From Patescibacteria group bacterium (GTDB taxonomy: Bacteria > Patescibacteriota > WWE3 > UBA101185 > UBA10185), in contig JAFGOI010000007.1 in the NCBI GenBank assembly GCA_016926555.1, positions 1 through 37,318 of the forward strand: 37,318 nt of DNA, read 5' to 3'. The position numbers were made by a program, and so were the translations under genes. The notes beneath the pieces were generated by a model. The model made no database searches. It was not told where the DNA came from and saw nothing but the letters and a program-made list of their open reading frames with translations. The number at the start of each line of letters is the position of its first letter. Within the stretch, counting starts at the first letter, position 1. Shown one piece after another: positions 15,642 through 24,512 of this stretch.

Positions 15642-16910
15642 ATGGGATCATCAGGCGAGAGAAACCCCCAAACACTTAGCAGGGAAGACAGCGATAGAGC
15701 CATCCCTATAGAATTTATAAAAGAAGAGGAACGAATATTATTCGAGGATGTATCGCATGCACAGGAACAAGCTCTAAAACCGCTAAGAGAACTTTCTTCG
15801 GATCAATTTGTTGACATAGCTAATGGCCTGTATGGAGATCTTGTTGAAGCGACTAGCATGGAAACCGGGAATCATGTTTTACAGGAAATAGGAATCATGG
15901 AGGAAGTTATTGATAGTAATGATACACTCTTCCCAGGCAATGAGGTAGATAAGAGCGCCTACAAAAGAATGGCAGTGATTATCGCAATGTTGCATGATAG
16001 AGGCAAAGACAGAGCCGTTAGAGGAGGTACTTTTGATAATATAGTACATGCGCATGAGGGAGCAAGAGAAGTAAGAGAACATCTTACAAAATACCTAGGA
16101 AACAGCGCAGATGTAAAAACCTTGTGCGCCTTTGTAGCCCAAACAATAGAGAGACATTCCGATATTACATGGATTCAAGAATATGAACTGGGAAACACAC
16201 AGATCGCCCCGGAAAGTGATCCGCCGCTTACAAAACTCGCAAAAGCACCTTTGGGAACAAGAGCGGATCCTTCCCTAAGGGGTCTGTCAAATCTGCACAT
16301 GAAAAGGATTACCCCCGAAGGGAAAGTAACAATACCAGCTTCAGACCTAGCACCTTACTTTGATATAAAAACAGACGATGAAGGTATAATTACAGATATT
16401 CGCCTACCTGGCCCTGAATCAGATATTGAAGGCCATGATAGAGCAAAATGGGACCATTTACTAAGATCGTGCGATACACTGTCAAACTACCTCTTAGACC
16501 CAGATTTAGAATCAATAGAACCCGATCGAATAGACGAAAGTAACTACGCTGGAATCGTAAAAATAGCATCTTTCATCCCCAAAGGCACCCTGGCAGACAA
16601 AGTACAGATCATAATTGTTACGGGTAAAGCAGCTATAAACGAAGGAATGTACGAACATTTTCCCAGTTTAACTAAAAGGGCAGAAAGGTCAAACAGAAAT
16701 ATGGAGCGACTTTCCGTAATCCTAGAACAAGATTTCACGGAAGCTAATGTATGGGGTGAAAAATACGGGCGAATAAGACAAAACCCAGAAACGACTGAAG
16801 AGGAACATGCCAAAGCTGTAAAACAACTAACGGATTATATGCATCAAGCTATAGGTAAGTTGGAGGACGAACTAAAAGCCGAAGCTGAAAATCACTCCGA
16901 GAAACAATAA
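15642..16910 (+). CDS. HD-domain protein, putative metal-dependent phosphohydrolase
   Basis: Residues about 75-160 contain an HD-like metal-binding pattern: GNHVL (His78), IAMLHDRGKDRA (His118-Asp119), IVHAHEGAREV (His136/His138) and TIERHSD. HD proteins hydrolyse phosphate esters of nucleotides, cyclic dinucleotides or (p)ppGpp. The remaining 250 residues are mostly helical and charged, without a recognised domain; no signal peptide or membrane segment is seen. It lies alone on the plus strand between tRNA genes and has its own promoter. Substrate unknown. An alternative is a catalytically modified HD scaffold, as I could not place the final conserved Asp with confidence. Confidence 0.62.
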   Translation: MGSSGERNPQTLSREDSDRAIPIEFIKEEERILFEDVSHAQEQALKPLRELSSDQFVDIANGLYGDLVEATSMETGNHVLQEIGIMEEVIDSNDTLFPGNEVDKSAYKRMAVIIAMLHDRGKDRAVRGGTFDNIVHAHEGAREVREHLTKYLGNSADVKTLCAFVAQTIERHSDITWIQEYELGNTQIAPESDPPLTKLAKAPLGTRADPSLRGLSNLHMKRITPEGKVTIPASDLAPYFDIKTDDEGIITDIRLPGPESDIEGHDRAKWDHLLRSCDTLSNYLLDPDLESIEPDRIDESNYAGIVKIASFIPKGTLADKVQIIIVTGKAAINEGMYEHFPSLTKRAERSNRNMERLSVILEQDFTEANVWGEKYGRIRQNPETTEEEHAKAVKQLTDYMHQAIGKLEDELKAEAENHSEKQ

Positions 16911-16924
16911 GACTCTATTTTCTT

Positions 16925-17014
16925 TGGCGGAGGGGGAGGGATTCGAACCCTCGTGCCCCGTTAGAGGCGCATGGTTTTCAAGACCAGCCGATTAAACCGC
17001 TCTCGCACCCCTCC
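16925..17014 (-). tRNA. tRNA-Ser (TGA)
   Basis: Acceptor GGAGGGG/CCCCTCC, anticodon loop CTTGAAA (anticodon TGA), a long variable arm as expected for serine, T-loop TTCGAAT and encoded GCCA end. It lies 40 bases downstream of the adenylate-kinase-like gene on the same strand. Confidence 0.94.
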
Positions 17015-17053
17015 ATATTAAGTTTTAACGATTAAAATTATATCAGAAACAGA

Positions 17054-18127
17054 TTACTCACCAATCAAAATCCTATGAAGTTGAACGAATATATTTAAAA
17101 CAAATGTAGCGGCTCGATACGTATAACATTGTCTTCCTTTTTCATCGGTAAATATCCATGGCTCTAGCGTATAAGAAACATCATCACCCTTCCCACTAAA
17201 CCTGTACCTGGGCTGAATTTCATAATCTTCAAGATAATCGTGAGCGATATCAACCGGCAGAGAGCTTCCAATTAACACCTTTGGTATGCCATGCAATCCA
17301 AAAGACATTTGAATAAGTTTTTGATCTTCCTTTAAACGATCCGTTATAGTTTCTATACCCTTAGAATCTCCCTCCTTTCCAACATATCTAGCCTTTTTGT
17401 ACTCCGGACAGCCCTTATTATCACACACGCAATAGTACTCCGATTTCCGCGCATCATATCTCACAATAGTAGTAGGATTGGTCACTATATTTCTAGAGGT
17501 ATGACAAACGGGGCATATTACCCTACCCGTTAAACGCAGCTCTATAATCGCATCATCTACATCCATTAGTAAAAAGAAATCAGGATCAGTTCTATGATTT
17601 ATCAAATCGCGAAAAAATAGAGAATAGGATATCTGGTCATTAGTCCTTGGCATACCATCAATAAGTAACGCTTTCTTACCAATTTCGTCAATCTTCATTT
17701 TTAACAGAGCAAGAACCATTTCTGTAGGTACAGACACTTTATCCTGGGATCGGTTAAAAATAGCCCCCACCGCCTCATCTATAGATAACATGCCTCTATA
17801 ATATGGCAATAAATTCTCTTTAAAATGTACAACCCCATTTTCTGACTCTAGTTCTGCATGAACTTCCCTGACAATATCCCCCACCGACACATGGGATAAT
17901 CTATCTTCGCCAAGAATCTCTTGAAGCATCTTAGCATACGTTCCTTTTCCCCCAAGCTTCTTTGCAAGCATAAACCCAACAAAAGAATTATGCTCAAGAA
18001 ACTCCTTAACTTCATCAATTCTGCTACCTAGTTTTGAGTGAAAATACTTAAAGCGTTCTACGGGGTCACCAAGATCATATAAACCGCCAACGGATAACTC
18101 CCTAGAATTAAAGTAAGGAAAATCCAT
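17054..18127 (-). CDS. Adenylate-kinase-like nucleotide kinase with degenerate Walker A and zinc lid
   Basis: The order of adenylate kinase blocks is recognisable: a P-loop region AKKLGGKGTYAKML (residues 55-68), DGMPRTNDQ in place of DGFPRT, and LTGRVICPVCH followed by a second Cys pair CVCDNKGC, a four-Cys zinc lid. The protein is 357 residues against about 215 for Adk, with some 48 extra residues at the N-terminus and about 50 at the C-terminus. The first Gly and the Pro-Pro-Gly of the P-loop are replaced by AKKL. The gene starts 2 bases after ndk and is surely co-transcribed. It may interconvert AMP/ADP/ATP or another NMP, or be a regulatory relative; activity is uncertain. Confidence 0.72.
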   Translation of the reverse strand: MDFPYFNSRELSVGGLYDLGDPVERFKYFHSKLGSRIDEVKEFLEHNSFVGFMLAKKLGGKGTYAKMLQEILGEDRLSHVSVGDIVREVHAELESENGVVHFKENLLPYYRGMLSIDEAVGAIFNRSQDKVSVPTEMVLALLKMKIDEIGKKALLIDGMPRTNDQISYSLFFRDLINHRTDPDFFLLMDVDDAIIELRLTGRVICPVCHTSRNIVTNPTTIVRYDARKSEYYCVCDNKGCPEYKKARYVGKEGDSKGIETITDRLKEDQKLIQMSFGLHGIPKVLIGSSLPVDIAHDYLEDYEIQPRYRFSGKGDDVSYTLEPWIFTDEKGRQCYTYRAATFVLNIFVQLHRILIGE

Positions 18128-18129
18128 GG

Positions 18130-18711
18130 TTAATATGAATAAAGATCCTCGTGGGTTCTTTTATAAGAACAAATTTCATCTTCCTTAAACCATAGTTTTA
18201 TCTCATTCTCTGCTTCCTCTATAGACCCGGATGCGTGAATTAGATTATAAACTGTCCTTTTTCTTCTATTTGCCGCTATAGCAGAATCCAAAGAAAAATC
18301 CCCTCTTATAGTCCCCGGTGCAGCCCTCACTGGAATAGTATCTCCCGCAATAGACCTAATTCTTTCTACACAATTTATACCCTGAAACACAATAGCGAGT
18401 ACAGGTCCCGATATCAAAAACTCCTGGTTCCACTTTTTCACAATATTTCCCACTTCTATTGGATCCGTAGTTCCCATATTTGCCATTAAGTCTATTCCAT
18501 ACTTTTCACAATCATCAATTGTCCTTTGTCCAACGATCTGCTTCCACTTTTTTGAGTCCGGATAATGACTACTCGCCAAATTTTCGTCCGCCTGAACCAT
18601 CTTTACAGCGACCATTTTCATACCGGCGCGCTCGAATCGATGCAATATCTCGCCGATTATGCCCCGCTGAACTGCATCAGGTTTCAATAACACTAAGGAC
18701 CTCTCAATCAT
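18130..18711 (-). CDS. ndk: Nucleoside diphosphate kinase with insertion
   Basis: Transfers the gamma phosphate of ATP to NDPs through a phosphohistidine. Typical segments are RSLVLLKPDAVQRGIIGEIL at the N-terminus, GPVLAIVFQG, PGTIRGDFS and NLIHASGS with catalytic His159. At 193 residues it is about 40-45 longer than usual; the extra sequence lies mainly at residues 51-97, in the region that normally holds the short Kpn/dimer loop, plus a small C-terminal tail. It is first in an ndk-adk-like unit, a compact nucleotide-balancing pair. An extended -10 lies 7 bases upstream of ATG. Confidence 0.92.
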   Translation of the reverse strand: MIERSLVLLKPDAVQRGIIGEILHRFERAGMKMVAVKMVQADENLASSHYPDSKKWKQIVGQRTIDDCEKYGIDLMANMGTTDPIEVGNIVKKWNQEFLISGPVLAIVFQGINCVERIRSIAGDTIPVRAAPGTIRGDFSLDSAIAANRRKRTVYNLIHASGSIEEAENEIKLWFKEDEICSYKRTHEDLYSY

Positions 18712-18718
18712 GACAACG

Positions 18719-18727
18719 ATGATACCA
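18719..18727 (-). promoter_or_regulatory. Extended -10 promoter of ndk
   Basis: TGGTATCAT on the minus strand, 7 bases before ATG 18711; predicts a leaderless or nearly leaderless mRNA. Confidence 0.5.
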
Positions 18728-18766
18728 CAGAAATATTTTAAAAAGAATGTGAAATATTATGACCTA

Positions 18767-19855
18767 CTACTCAAGCAGTATATCTTCGATTGTATATGAT
18801 TTATCCTCAAACACAGTCATAATGCTAAACCGAGGCTCTTGGATAACACTTTGTGGATACTCATTGACCGCACCAGTTACCGCGCCAAGGACATGATGAG
18901 TAAGTTCCGATCTCACAGAATCCTTCAACTTGCTGGATCTGTGATGATCCCCCGCTATTACCGCTATCACATTAGAATCCCGAACAGCTTCCAACAAAAC
19001 ACTTCTCTGCGCTGCCACACGAGACTGCCTCTCCAACATGTCCTCATCTTCAACCGTATCACGTGAACTCCCCATATACATCCTCGCGAACATACCCAAC
19101 AACCCGTCTGTAAAGATGGGTTGCGAAAGAACAACGAAGTCAGTACCGTCGATATTCTCTTTAATCCAGGAGATATCTGAACTAGATAATTCAGTAAAAT
19201 TAGCACTATTATCTACCAAAAGAAAATTTATGCCATTATATTCAAAATAGTGATTATTGCCCCCAAATACTTGTGTAAAGTTACCTAACCCCACAGATTC
19301 AGCCAAATCATGATCTCCAGGTAAAACGTAGTATGTATAACCAGATCCATCAAGGGATTCCTTAATTTTGGAAAGTGCTTCAACATCCCCATAATCTGTC
19401 AAATCCCCCACCACTACAAGAAAGTCCACTTCTTCTGAACCAAGTCTATAAACAGCATTTTCCAATCCAGCCAAATCATTATGTATATCAGATATCAAGG
19501 CCACTTTTAAAACCCTTTCTACCGCTTTATCTTCTTGAGCGGAAGTCTGGCTATCAGAGTTTTCACTATCATTACTTCTATCAGACTGAACACCCGATGC
19601 CAGATTTGTTTGTGATAATCTGGAAACAAATTCACCGGCTACATCGCCTATCTGCTCTTCCGATACTGGAATATGCAACTTTGCTAAAATGGGCTTAATT
19701 ATCTGAGCGAACCTTCCGGTATCTGTGACATATACTTCCTTGACTACTAAACTCACCCCCAACACCAAAGAACTCAAAATAATAATGGCAAAGAAGAAGC
19801 GGAATATTCTATTAACTATCTTGGGAACTTTAGATTTTTTCTTTCTGCGAACCAT
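18767..19855 (-). CDS. Membrane-anchored calcineurin-like metallophosphoesterase
   Basis: A Lys/Arg-rich start and one hydrophobic segment (about 14-38) form a signal anchor. A Ser/Asp-rich linker (85-112) leads to a metallophosphoesterase domain: ISDIH (Asp123, His125), VVVGDLTDYGD (Asp151), LPGDHDLAES in place of the usual GNHD, and AGDHHRSS near the C-terminus in place of GHTH. These supply the two-metal site, though the GNHD Asn is Asp here. It probably acts outside the membrane on a phosphoester of lipid, nucleotide or wall polymer. It follows argS by 23 bases but has its own TATAAT 7 bases before ATG. Confidence 0.82.
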   Translation of the reverse strand: MVRRKKKSKVPKIVNRIFRFFFAIIILSSLVLGVSLVVKEVYVTDTGRFAQIIKPILAKLHIPVSEEQIGDVAGEFVSRLSQTNLASGVQSDRSNDSENSDSQTSAQEDKAVERVLKVALISDIHNDLAGLENAVYRLGSEEVDFLVVVGDLTDYGDVEALSKIKESLDGSGYTYYVLPGDHDLAESVGLGNFTQVFGGNNHYFEYNGINFLLVDNSANFTELSSSDISWIKENIDGTDFVVLSQPIFTDGLLGMFARMYMGSSRDTVEDEDMLERQSRVAAQRSVLLEAVRDSNVIAVIAGDHHRSSKLKDSVRSELTHHVLGAVTGAVNEYPQSVIQEPRFSIMTVFEDKSYTIEDILLE

Positions 19856-19862
19856 CGCCTAA

Positions 19863-19892
19863 ATTATACAATAATAGTTTACATTCTTTCAG
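19863..19892 (-). promoter_or_regulatory. Leaderless promoter of the phosphoesterase gene
   Basis: Minus strand: CTGAAA (19892-19887, inside the argS 3' end), 18 bp, TATAAT (19868-19863), 7 bases to ATG 19855. Confidence 0.62.
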
Positions 19893-21666
19893 GACACTCA
19901 ATACCCAAAAGCCACAAACCGTTTGACATAACAACTTTTACCGCCATGGTTACCGCCAATCTCAGTACACGCAGATCTTTATCTTCCGCATCCAGAATTC
20001 TATTATTACTGTAAAAAGTATTATATCTTCTGGCTACGGCATTAAGATACGTACAAACCTTGTTAGGTGAATATTCTGCGGCGGCAGCTAAAGCAACTTC
20101 CGGAAACACATATAATGCTCTAAGAATCATAGACTCATCTTCATTTATTTTCATAGTATCTGAAAGACTTAATTTTTCTATCTTGCTATCCGATTCTAGT
20201 TTATCACCCATTTTTTCTAATACACTACTCGCTCGAGCATATGTATATTGCAGGTAAGGCCCAGTATCCCCTGTCAACGACAACCAGGATTCCTCATCAA
20301 AAATGATGTTCCCCCCAATATTGTTCTTAAGAATCCCATACTTGATAGCTGCAATTGCAACCTTATCGGCAATGTCCCAATCTTTATCCTCCATTTTTTT
20401 ATAAACAGCATCCCGAACTTTATTCATAAGCTCGTCGCCAGAGATTATTTCTCCTGTTCTTGAAGACATTTTTCCTGACTTCAATCTCAACATTCCATGT
20501 GATAAGTGAATGGTTTTACTTGCATACTCCGGATATATAAACTCTAATGCTTTAAGAACCACCTTAAAATATTCCTCAATATCATTAGAAGTAATTATTA
20601 AAGAAAGATCATATGGAAAATCTTCATATTTTGTCTTTGCGAGGCCGAGGTCTTTTGACTCATATGTCGGGAGGCCAAATGAATTTACAAAAACCCGTGT
20701 ATGCAAACCGTACCTTTCACCTCTAAAGACAACAGCACCTTCACTTTTCTCAAACACATCTTTTTCAAGCAGTTCCCGTGAAACTTTTAGTCCTTGGTCG
20801 CCCGTTTCCCTTTCAAAATAGTAAAAATCAAATTTCGTTCCCAATCTTTTATATAAAGTCTCGAAATACTCAAGGCTCCAAGATCTGCCTTTTTCATATA
20901 TCTCCTTAACTTCGGGATCCAGATCATATATTTTTTTGTTCAGCTCTTTCATCTCCGCCTTAGCATTCTCATGCTCATTAAAAGCAGTAGCACCCACTGC
21001 ATAGGCCCTTCCCAAGAAATCAATTCTATTATTTAATGGCATTTTCTCGAGATCCTCCAAGGTATAGTTTTTAGCATCCATCTCTTTTCTAAGCCCCCAT
21101 ATTGCCTTTGCAACATGTACACCCACATCACCCTGGTAGTTGGCTCGTTTAACATCCGCCCCTTGATTTTGTATGAGTCTCGATAGAGATTCACCAATAA
21201 CATTTGGCATTAAATGTCCTATATGAAACACTTTAAATGGATTCGGATCCGTATATTCAACTATAACCTTTTTATTTTCAAATGCTGTACCTGCGCCATA
21301 TAATCCTCCTGGCTTGTCTGCAGTTTCACAAATATCTTTCAGCGTATCAATAAGGTATTTCTGCGATAGAACTATATTAAGAAATCCAGGAGGAGCCACT
21401 TCAACACTGCCAACGAAAGCAAAATCCTTTTCTTGCTCCAAACAGGAAACCATATGTTCCTTAAGACCATTAGCGATTTCCATGGGAGATTTACCAATCC
21501 TTTTTGCAATTACTAGGGGTGTATTCACTGCGTAATCTCCAAAATCCATATTCTCAGGATGCTCCACATGTACATCCTCAACACCAATATCATACACATC
21601 CAAAACTGCCTCAGACACTTTTTGCTTTATTAGCGGGATTAAATCCAACATGTCTGTATGATACAT
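19879..21666 (-). CDS. argS: Arginyl-tRNA synthetase
   Basis: Class I aminoacyl-tRNA synthetase charging tRNA-Arg. The HIGH motif is FHIGHL (148-151), preceded by VEYTDPNPFK; the KMSKS-equivalent is KMSSRTGEIISGDEL. An N-terminal Arg_tRNA_synt_N domain and the C-terminal anticodon-binding DALR domain (ending near PNKVCTYLNAVARRYNTFYS) are present. At 595 residues it is of normal size. ATG 21666 abuts the stop of the comEC MBL gene; ATG 21651 is a possible shorter start. It ends the comEA-comEC-argS unit, an odd mix of competence and translation. A tRNA-Arg(CCT) gene is nearby. Confidence 0.94.
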   Translation of the reverse strand: MYHTDMLDLIPLIKQKVSEAVLDVYDIGVEDVHVEHPENMDFGDYAVNTPLVIAKRIGKSPMEIANGLKEHMVSCLEQEKDFAFVGSVEVAPPGFLNIVLSQKYLIDTLKDICETADKPGGLYGAGTAFENKKVIVEYTDPNPFKVFHIGHLMPNVIGESLSRLIQNQGADVKRANYQGDVGVHVAKAIWGLRKEMDAKNYTLEDLEKMPLNNRIDFLGRAYAVGATAFNEHENAKAEMKELNKKIYDLDPEVKEIYEKGRSWSLEYFETLYKRLGTKFDFYYFERETGDQGLKVSRELLEKDVFEKSEGAVVFRGERYGLHTRVFVNSFGLPTYESKDLGLAKTKYEDFPYDLSLIITSNDIEEYFKVVLKALEFIYPEYASKTIHLSHGMLRLKSGKMSSRTGEIISGDELMNKVRDAVYKKMEDKDWDIADKVAIAAIKYGILKNNIGGNIIFDEESWLSLTGDTGPYLQYTYARASSVLEKMGDKLESDSKIEKLSLSDTMKINEDESMILRALYVFPEVALAAAAEYSPNKVCTYLNAVARRYNTFYSNNRILDAEDKDLRVLRLAVTMAVKVVMSNGLWLLGIECPERM

Positions 21667-22512
21667 TCATTGCACATCAAACTCAATAGTACCTAATATA
21701 TCGGTCCTAAGAATTTGACACCCGATTTTCTCTAAATTTTCTATGACCTCTTCATGAGGGTGTCCAAATTTATTCCCACTTCCCGAAGATATTACACAAT
21801 ACTCTGGATTCAGAGCTGATATAAAACTAACATCCAAAGAGTTCCTGGAACCATGGTGCGGAACCTTATATATATCCAGCCTCCCGTCAATATGAGATAG
21901 TATGTCATTTATATCTAGCTTTCCAATCACACTTTTTCCGATATCTCCAGTCATAAGAGCTTCATAATCTCCTTTCTTTACTAATAGTACTGTCGAAAAA
22001 TCATTGATATTGCAATCCCCGGATGTTTCTCCAATTGCTGAACACTTGTTCAAATACTCCTCTGTCGGCCAGAATGTATAGAACTCCACACCATCAACAA
22101 CATCATAATTACCAGCTACCACGTGTCGAACTTTGTCATATGGTAGTTTAGAATAAAATTCTTTACACAAATTAGAAGAACACAATACCTCATTAAACAA
22201 TACCTGATCCACATCGCACCTATCCAGTAATCTGTTTATTCCCCCGATATGATCCGAATCAACATGAGTAGGATATATTATATCTATATGACAAAATAAG
22301 CTACCTATATATTTGGCCAAGGACTGGTCGATATCATAGTACATTCCACCATCTATTAAAACTTTTCTATTAGCAGTAGTGATAAATATAGAATCCCCTT
22401 GTCCTACATCCAAAAAAATGAGACGAAGGCTAGTGTTTAATTGGTTAAAAAACAGAAATATTTTGTATATAAAATATATAGAAAGAAGTAAACAAAGAAA
22501 GCTGTCTCTCAT
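21667..22512 (-). CDS. comEC: ComEC metallo-beta-lactamase part, encoded as a separate protein
   Basis: A 281-residue protein with one N-terminal hydrophobic segment (5-23) followed by an MBL fold: LIFLDVGQGDSIFI (32-45), THVDSDHIGG (82-91) in the ComEC form, LMTGDIGKSV, and KVPHHGSRNSLD near residue 215. This is the domain that follows the membrane channel in ordinary ComEC and is thought to degrade the non-transported DNA strand. Its ATG overlaps the stop of the channel gene (ATGA), so the two products are made together. The sequence shows no sign of a recent frameshift: both parts have proper ends and a GAGAAG Shine-Dalgarno precedes this start. Confidence 0.88.
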   Translation of the reverse strand: MRDSFLCLLLSIYFIYKIFLFFNQLNTSLRLIFLDVGQGDSIFITTANRKVLIDGGMYYDIDQSLAKYIGSLFCHIDIIYPTHVDSDHIGGINRLLDRCDVDQVLFNEVLCSSNLCKEFYSKLPYDKVRHVVAGNYDVVDGVEFYTFWPTEEYLNKCSAIGETSGDCNINDFSTVLLVKKGDYEALMTGDIGKSVIGKLDINDILSHIDGRLDIYKVPHHGSRNSLDVSFISALNPEYCVISSGSGNKFGHPHEEVIENLEKIGCQILRTDILGTIEFDVQ

Positions 22513-23555
22513 AAGTTTCTTCTCGAATAAAAAGTAATAAGGGCAAGTACTATATAGTAAGATACTAATATCTCCAGAGAAATCGATATACTTACGTTGG
22601 AAATACTAAAGTTACTAAACATTTCAACTAACCAAACAAACAGATCAAGAAGAATGTAAATAGGTATTGTAAAAATGTATGAAAATATTACGCCGACAAA
22701 GCCAGTTAATAAATATACTCCACCTAAAATTGTAGCTATGGGAACTATCCATAAAGTCAACATATTAGCAAGAGGACTAATGACACTAATACTTCCAAAA
22801 TTATAAGAAAGCAAAGGCAAAACGAGCACTTGAGCAGCCAAAGTACTGCTTAGATCCGATAAGATAAAATGCTCCCTCTTAAATATTTTTGTGATAATGT
22901 CCTTGAAAAAACCTTCGTATAAAACGAGTCCGAGAGTAGCCAAAAAACTCAATTGAAAGCTCAAACTCCACGCGTTTGTAGCATCCAAGATCAGCATAAC
23001 TGCCGCAGTAAATATTATTGCAGGTAAAACATTTATCTCACGCCCATAATACTTCCCAATATAAAGGACACTCGACATTATCCATGCACGAATTACTGGA
23101 GGCTCAAACCCAGTCAGAAATGAATAAAATAATGTTACACTTTCACATATTAGAAGGTTTCTTAATTTGTATGTGCTCCCTACGACATTCGCGACCAGAG
23201 AAAAAACGAGATTAATATTAAATCCGGACACTACAACTACATGTATTAAACCCGCATCTTTTAGGGCTCTCTTAAATCTGGGAACCTTGGAAAACTCGTC
23301 CGCCCCTACAACCATACCTAGTACAAGCTCACTATGTGGACTAGGCAATGACTTTCTCGCAACTTTGATAGATTTTGAAAGAATCTCTTGTCTTAACTGA
23401 ATAAATCTATTTAAATATATACAAATTTTTTCACTACTGTCATATTGGCAAGAGTATTCACCTTTCTTCTCGACACAGGCACTATCAATACTACACTGAA
23501 CTACTCTAAAAACGGCAAATGTAACAATAAATATTATAGTGAGATATCTTCTCAT
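22509..23555 (-). CDS. comEC: ComEC competence channel part
   Basis: Inner-membrane DNA channel for natural transformation. Residues about 90-345 match the Competence domain: VLGMVVGADEFSKVP, HVVVVSGFNINLVFSL (the family VSGxH-type motif), GFEPPVIRAWIMS, SLSFQLSFLATLGL and several membrane helices. The periplasmic OB-like N-terminal domain of full ComEC is reduced to a short Cys-containing stretch (residues 20-55, four Cys). It is 348 residues; the MBL half is a separate gene downstream. Its ATG overlaps the comEA stop by 4 bases. With ComEA it forms the DNA-uptake unit. Confidence 0.88.
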   Translation of the reverse strand: MRRYLTIIFIVTFAVFRVVQCSIDSACVEKKGEYSCQYDSSEKICIYLNRFIQLRQEILSKSIKVARKSLPSPHSELVLGMVVGADEFSKVPRFKRALKDAGLIHVVVVSGFNINLVFSLVANVVGSTYKLRNLLICESVTLFYSFLTGFEPPVIRAWIMSSVLYIGKYYGREINVLPAIIFTAAVMLILDATNAWSLSFQLSFLATLGLVLYEGFFKDIITKIFKREHFILSDLSSTLAAQVLVLPLLSYNFGSISVISPLANMLTLWIVPIATILGGVYLLTGFVGVIFSYIFTIPIYILLDLFVWLVEMFSNFSISNVSISISLEILVSYYIVLALITFYSRRNL

Positions 23556-24280
23556 TGACTGAAAGCTAGGGAACCTTCAATCTTTTGCAATGTTGCTTTA
23601 GGAACACCGGAATTCTCAAACAACTGGTCAATACTCGCGTAAGGTCGATTATCTATTATCCTTTGGGCATACACGGGGCCAATACCAGGTAATGAATCCA
23701 ATTCCTCTGCCGAACACGTATTCACAGATATCATGCCGGTGGAGTTACCACTCTGAGACATTGATAACACTGCACTACTATTTCCCTCGCCGGTATCCGC
23801 AGATTCTAAAACCGGATCATTAACTTCGGCAACCACATCCCAGCCACCTACAGAATCAATACTGCTTGGTTTGGCAAGAATTCCCACATCTGCTAATTCC
23901 TCGTCTACAATTTCCCACTCAAACGGAACATATATCTTTTGTGCATCTGCAAGCTTTTTTGCCACATTTAGATTTCGGGACACCCACACCTTTGAAACCT
24001 CCCTATCTATACCACCTGCTTTTTCAATTAGATCACCCACTCTTGCATCTGTTGGCATATGGTATAGCCCGGGATTTATAACAGCCCCGCTTATATCAAC
24101 TATAATTTCCTGTGTTGTGGATGGGCCGTATCCCGTTTGTTCTACCACATATCCCTTTCCCCTTTGGACCGTAGACAAAACATACACACAAATACTCCCA
24201 AGAAGTATACCTACTATTATCCCGCTTAACGTTAGATTACTGCTGATACTTCTTACTAGCCCATCCACACCCACTAACAT
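23552..24280 (-). CDS. comEA: ComEA DNA receptor (SLBB + helix-hairpin-helix)
   Basis: ComEA binds incoming double-stranded DNA at the membrane and feeds ComEC. An N-terminal membrane segment (about 14-36) is followed by an SLBB domain (IIVDISGAVINPGLYHM, GDLIEKAGGID) and, after a Ser/Asp-rich linker, a C-terminal double helix-hairpin-helix: ISVNTCSAEELDSLPGIGP and AQRIIDNRPYASIDQL. This is the complete Firmicutes-type arrangement. I used ATG 24280; TTG 24286 would add two residues. First gene of the competence-argS run, but no convincing promoter was found. Confidence 0.92.
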   Translation of the reverse strand: MLVGVDGLVRSISSNLTLSGIIVGILLGSICVYVLSTVQRGKGYVVEQTGYGPSTTQEIIVDISGAVINPGLYHMPTDARVGDLIEKAGGIDREVSKVWVSRNLNVAKKLADAQKIYVPFEWEIVDEELADVGILAKPSSIDSVGGWDVVAEVNDPVLESADTGEGNSSAVLSMSQSGNSTGMISVNTCSAEELDSLPGIGPVYAQRIIDNRPYASIDQLFENSGVPKATLQKIEGSLAFSQ

Positions 24281-24306
24281 ACCCAAAGTAAATAGAATTG
24301 TATATA

Positions 24307-24512
24307 AAGATTGATCTATTTTAATTAGAATCTAGTTATTTACCGCGTTATTAACGCACCTATAAAGCGTTGTGCAACACTGACTATTTACTGCGGAGCA
24401 GGCGCAATAAACACCGCTAACTCGCAACATATAATGCTTATTCCCGCATTATTAACGCACAAACTTAGTTGAAATACCCGCAAAACAACGTACGATATAG
24501 AAGATTGATCTA
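24307..24512. repeat. Intergenic stretch bounded by 12-bp direct repeats, with internal repeats
   Basis: AAGATTGATCTA occurs at 24307-24318 and 24501-24512. Inside, CCGCrTTATTAACGCAC occurs at 24343-24359 and 24444-24460 with one difference; the first copy contains the palindrome GCGTTATTAACGC. A further imperfect palindrome, GTTGTGCAAC, lies between them. No gene is seen. The second outer repeat overlaps the last codons of the ArsR gene. It could be a multi-site operator, a recombination scar or a non-coding RNA locus. Confidence 0.4.
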
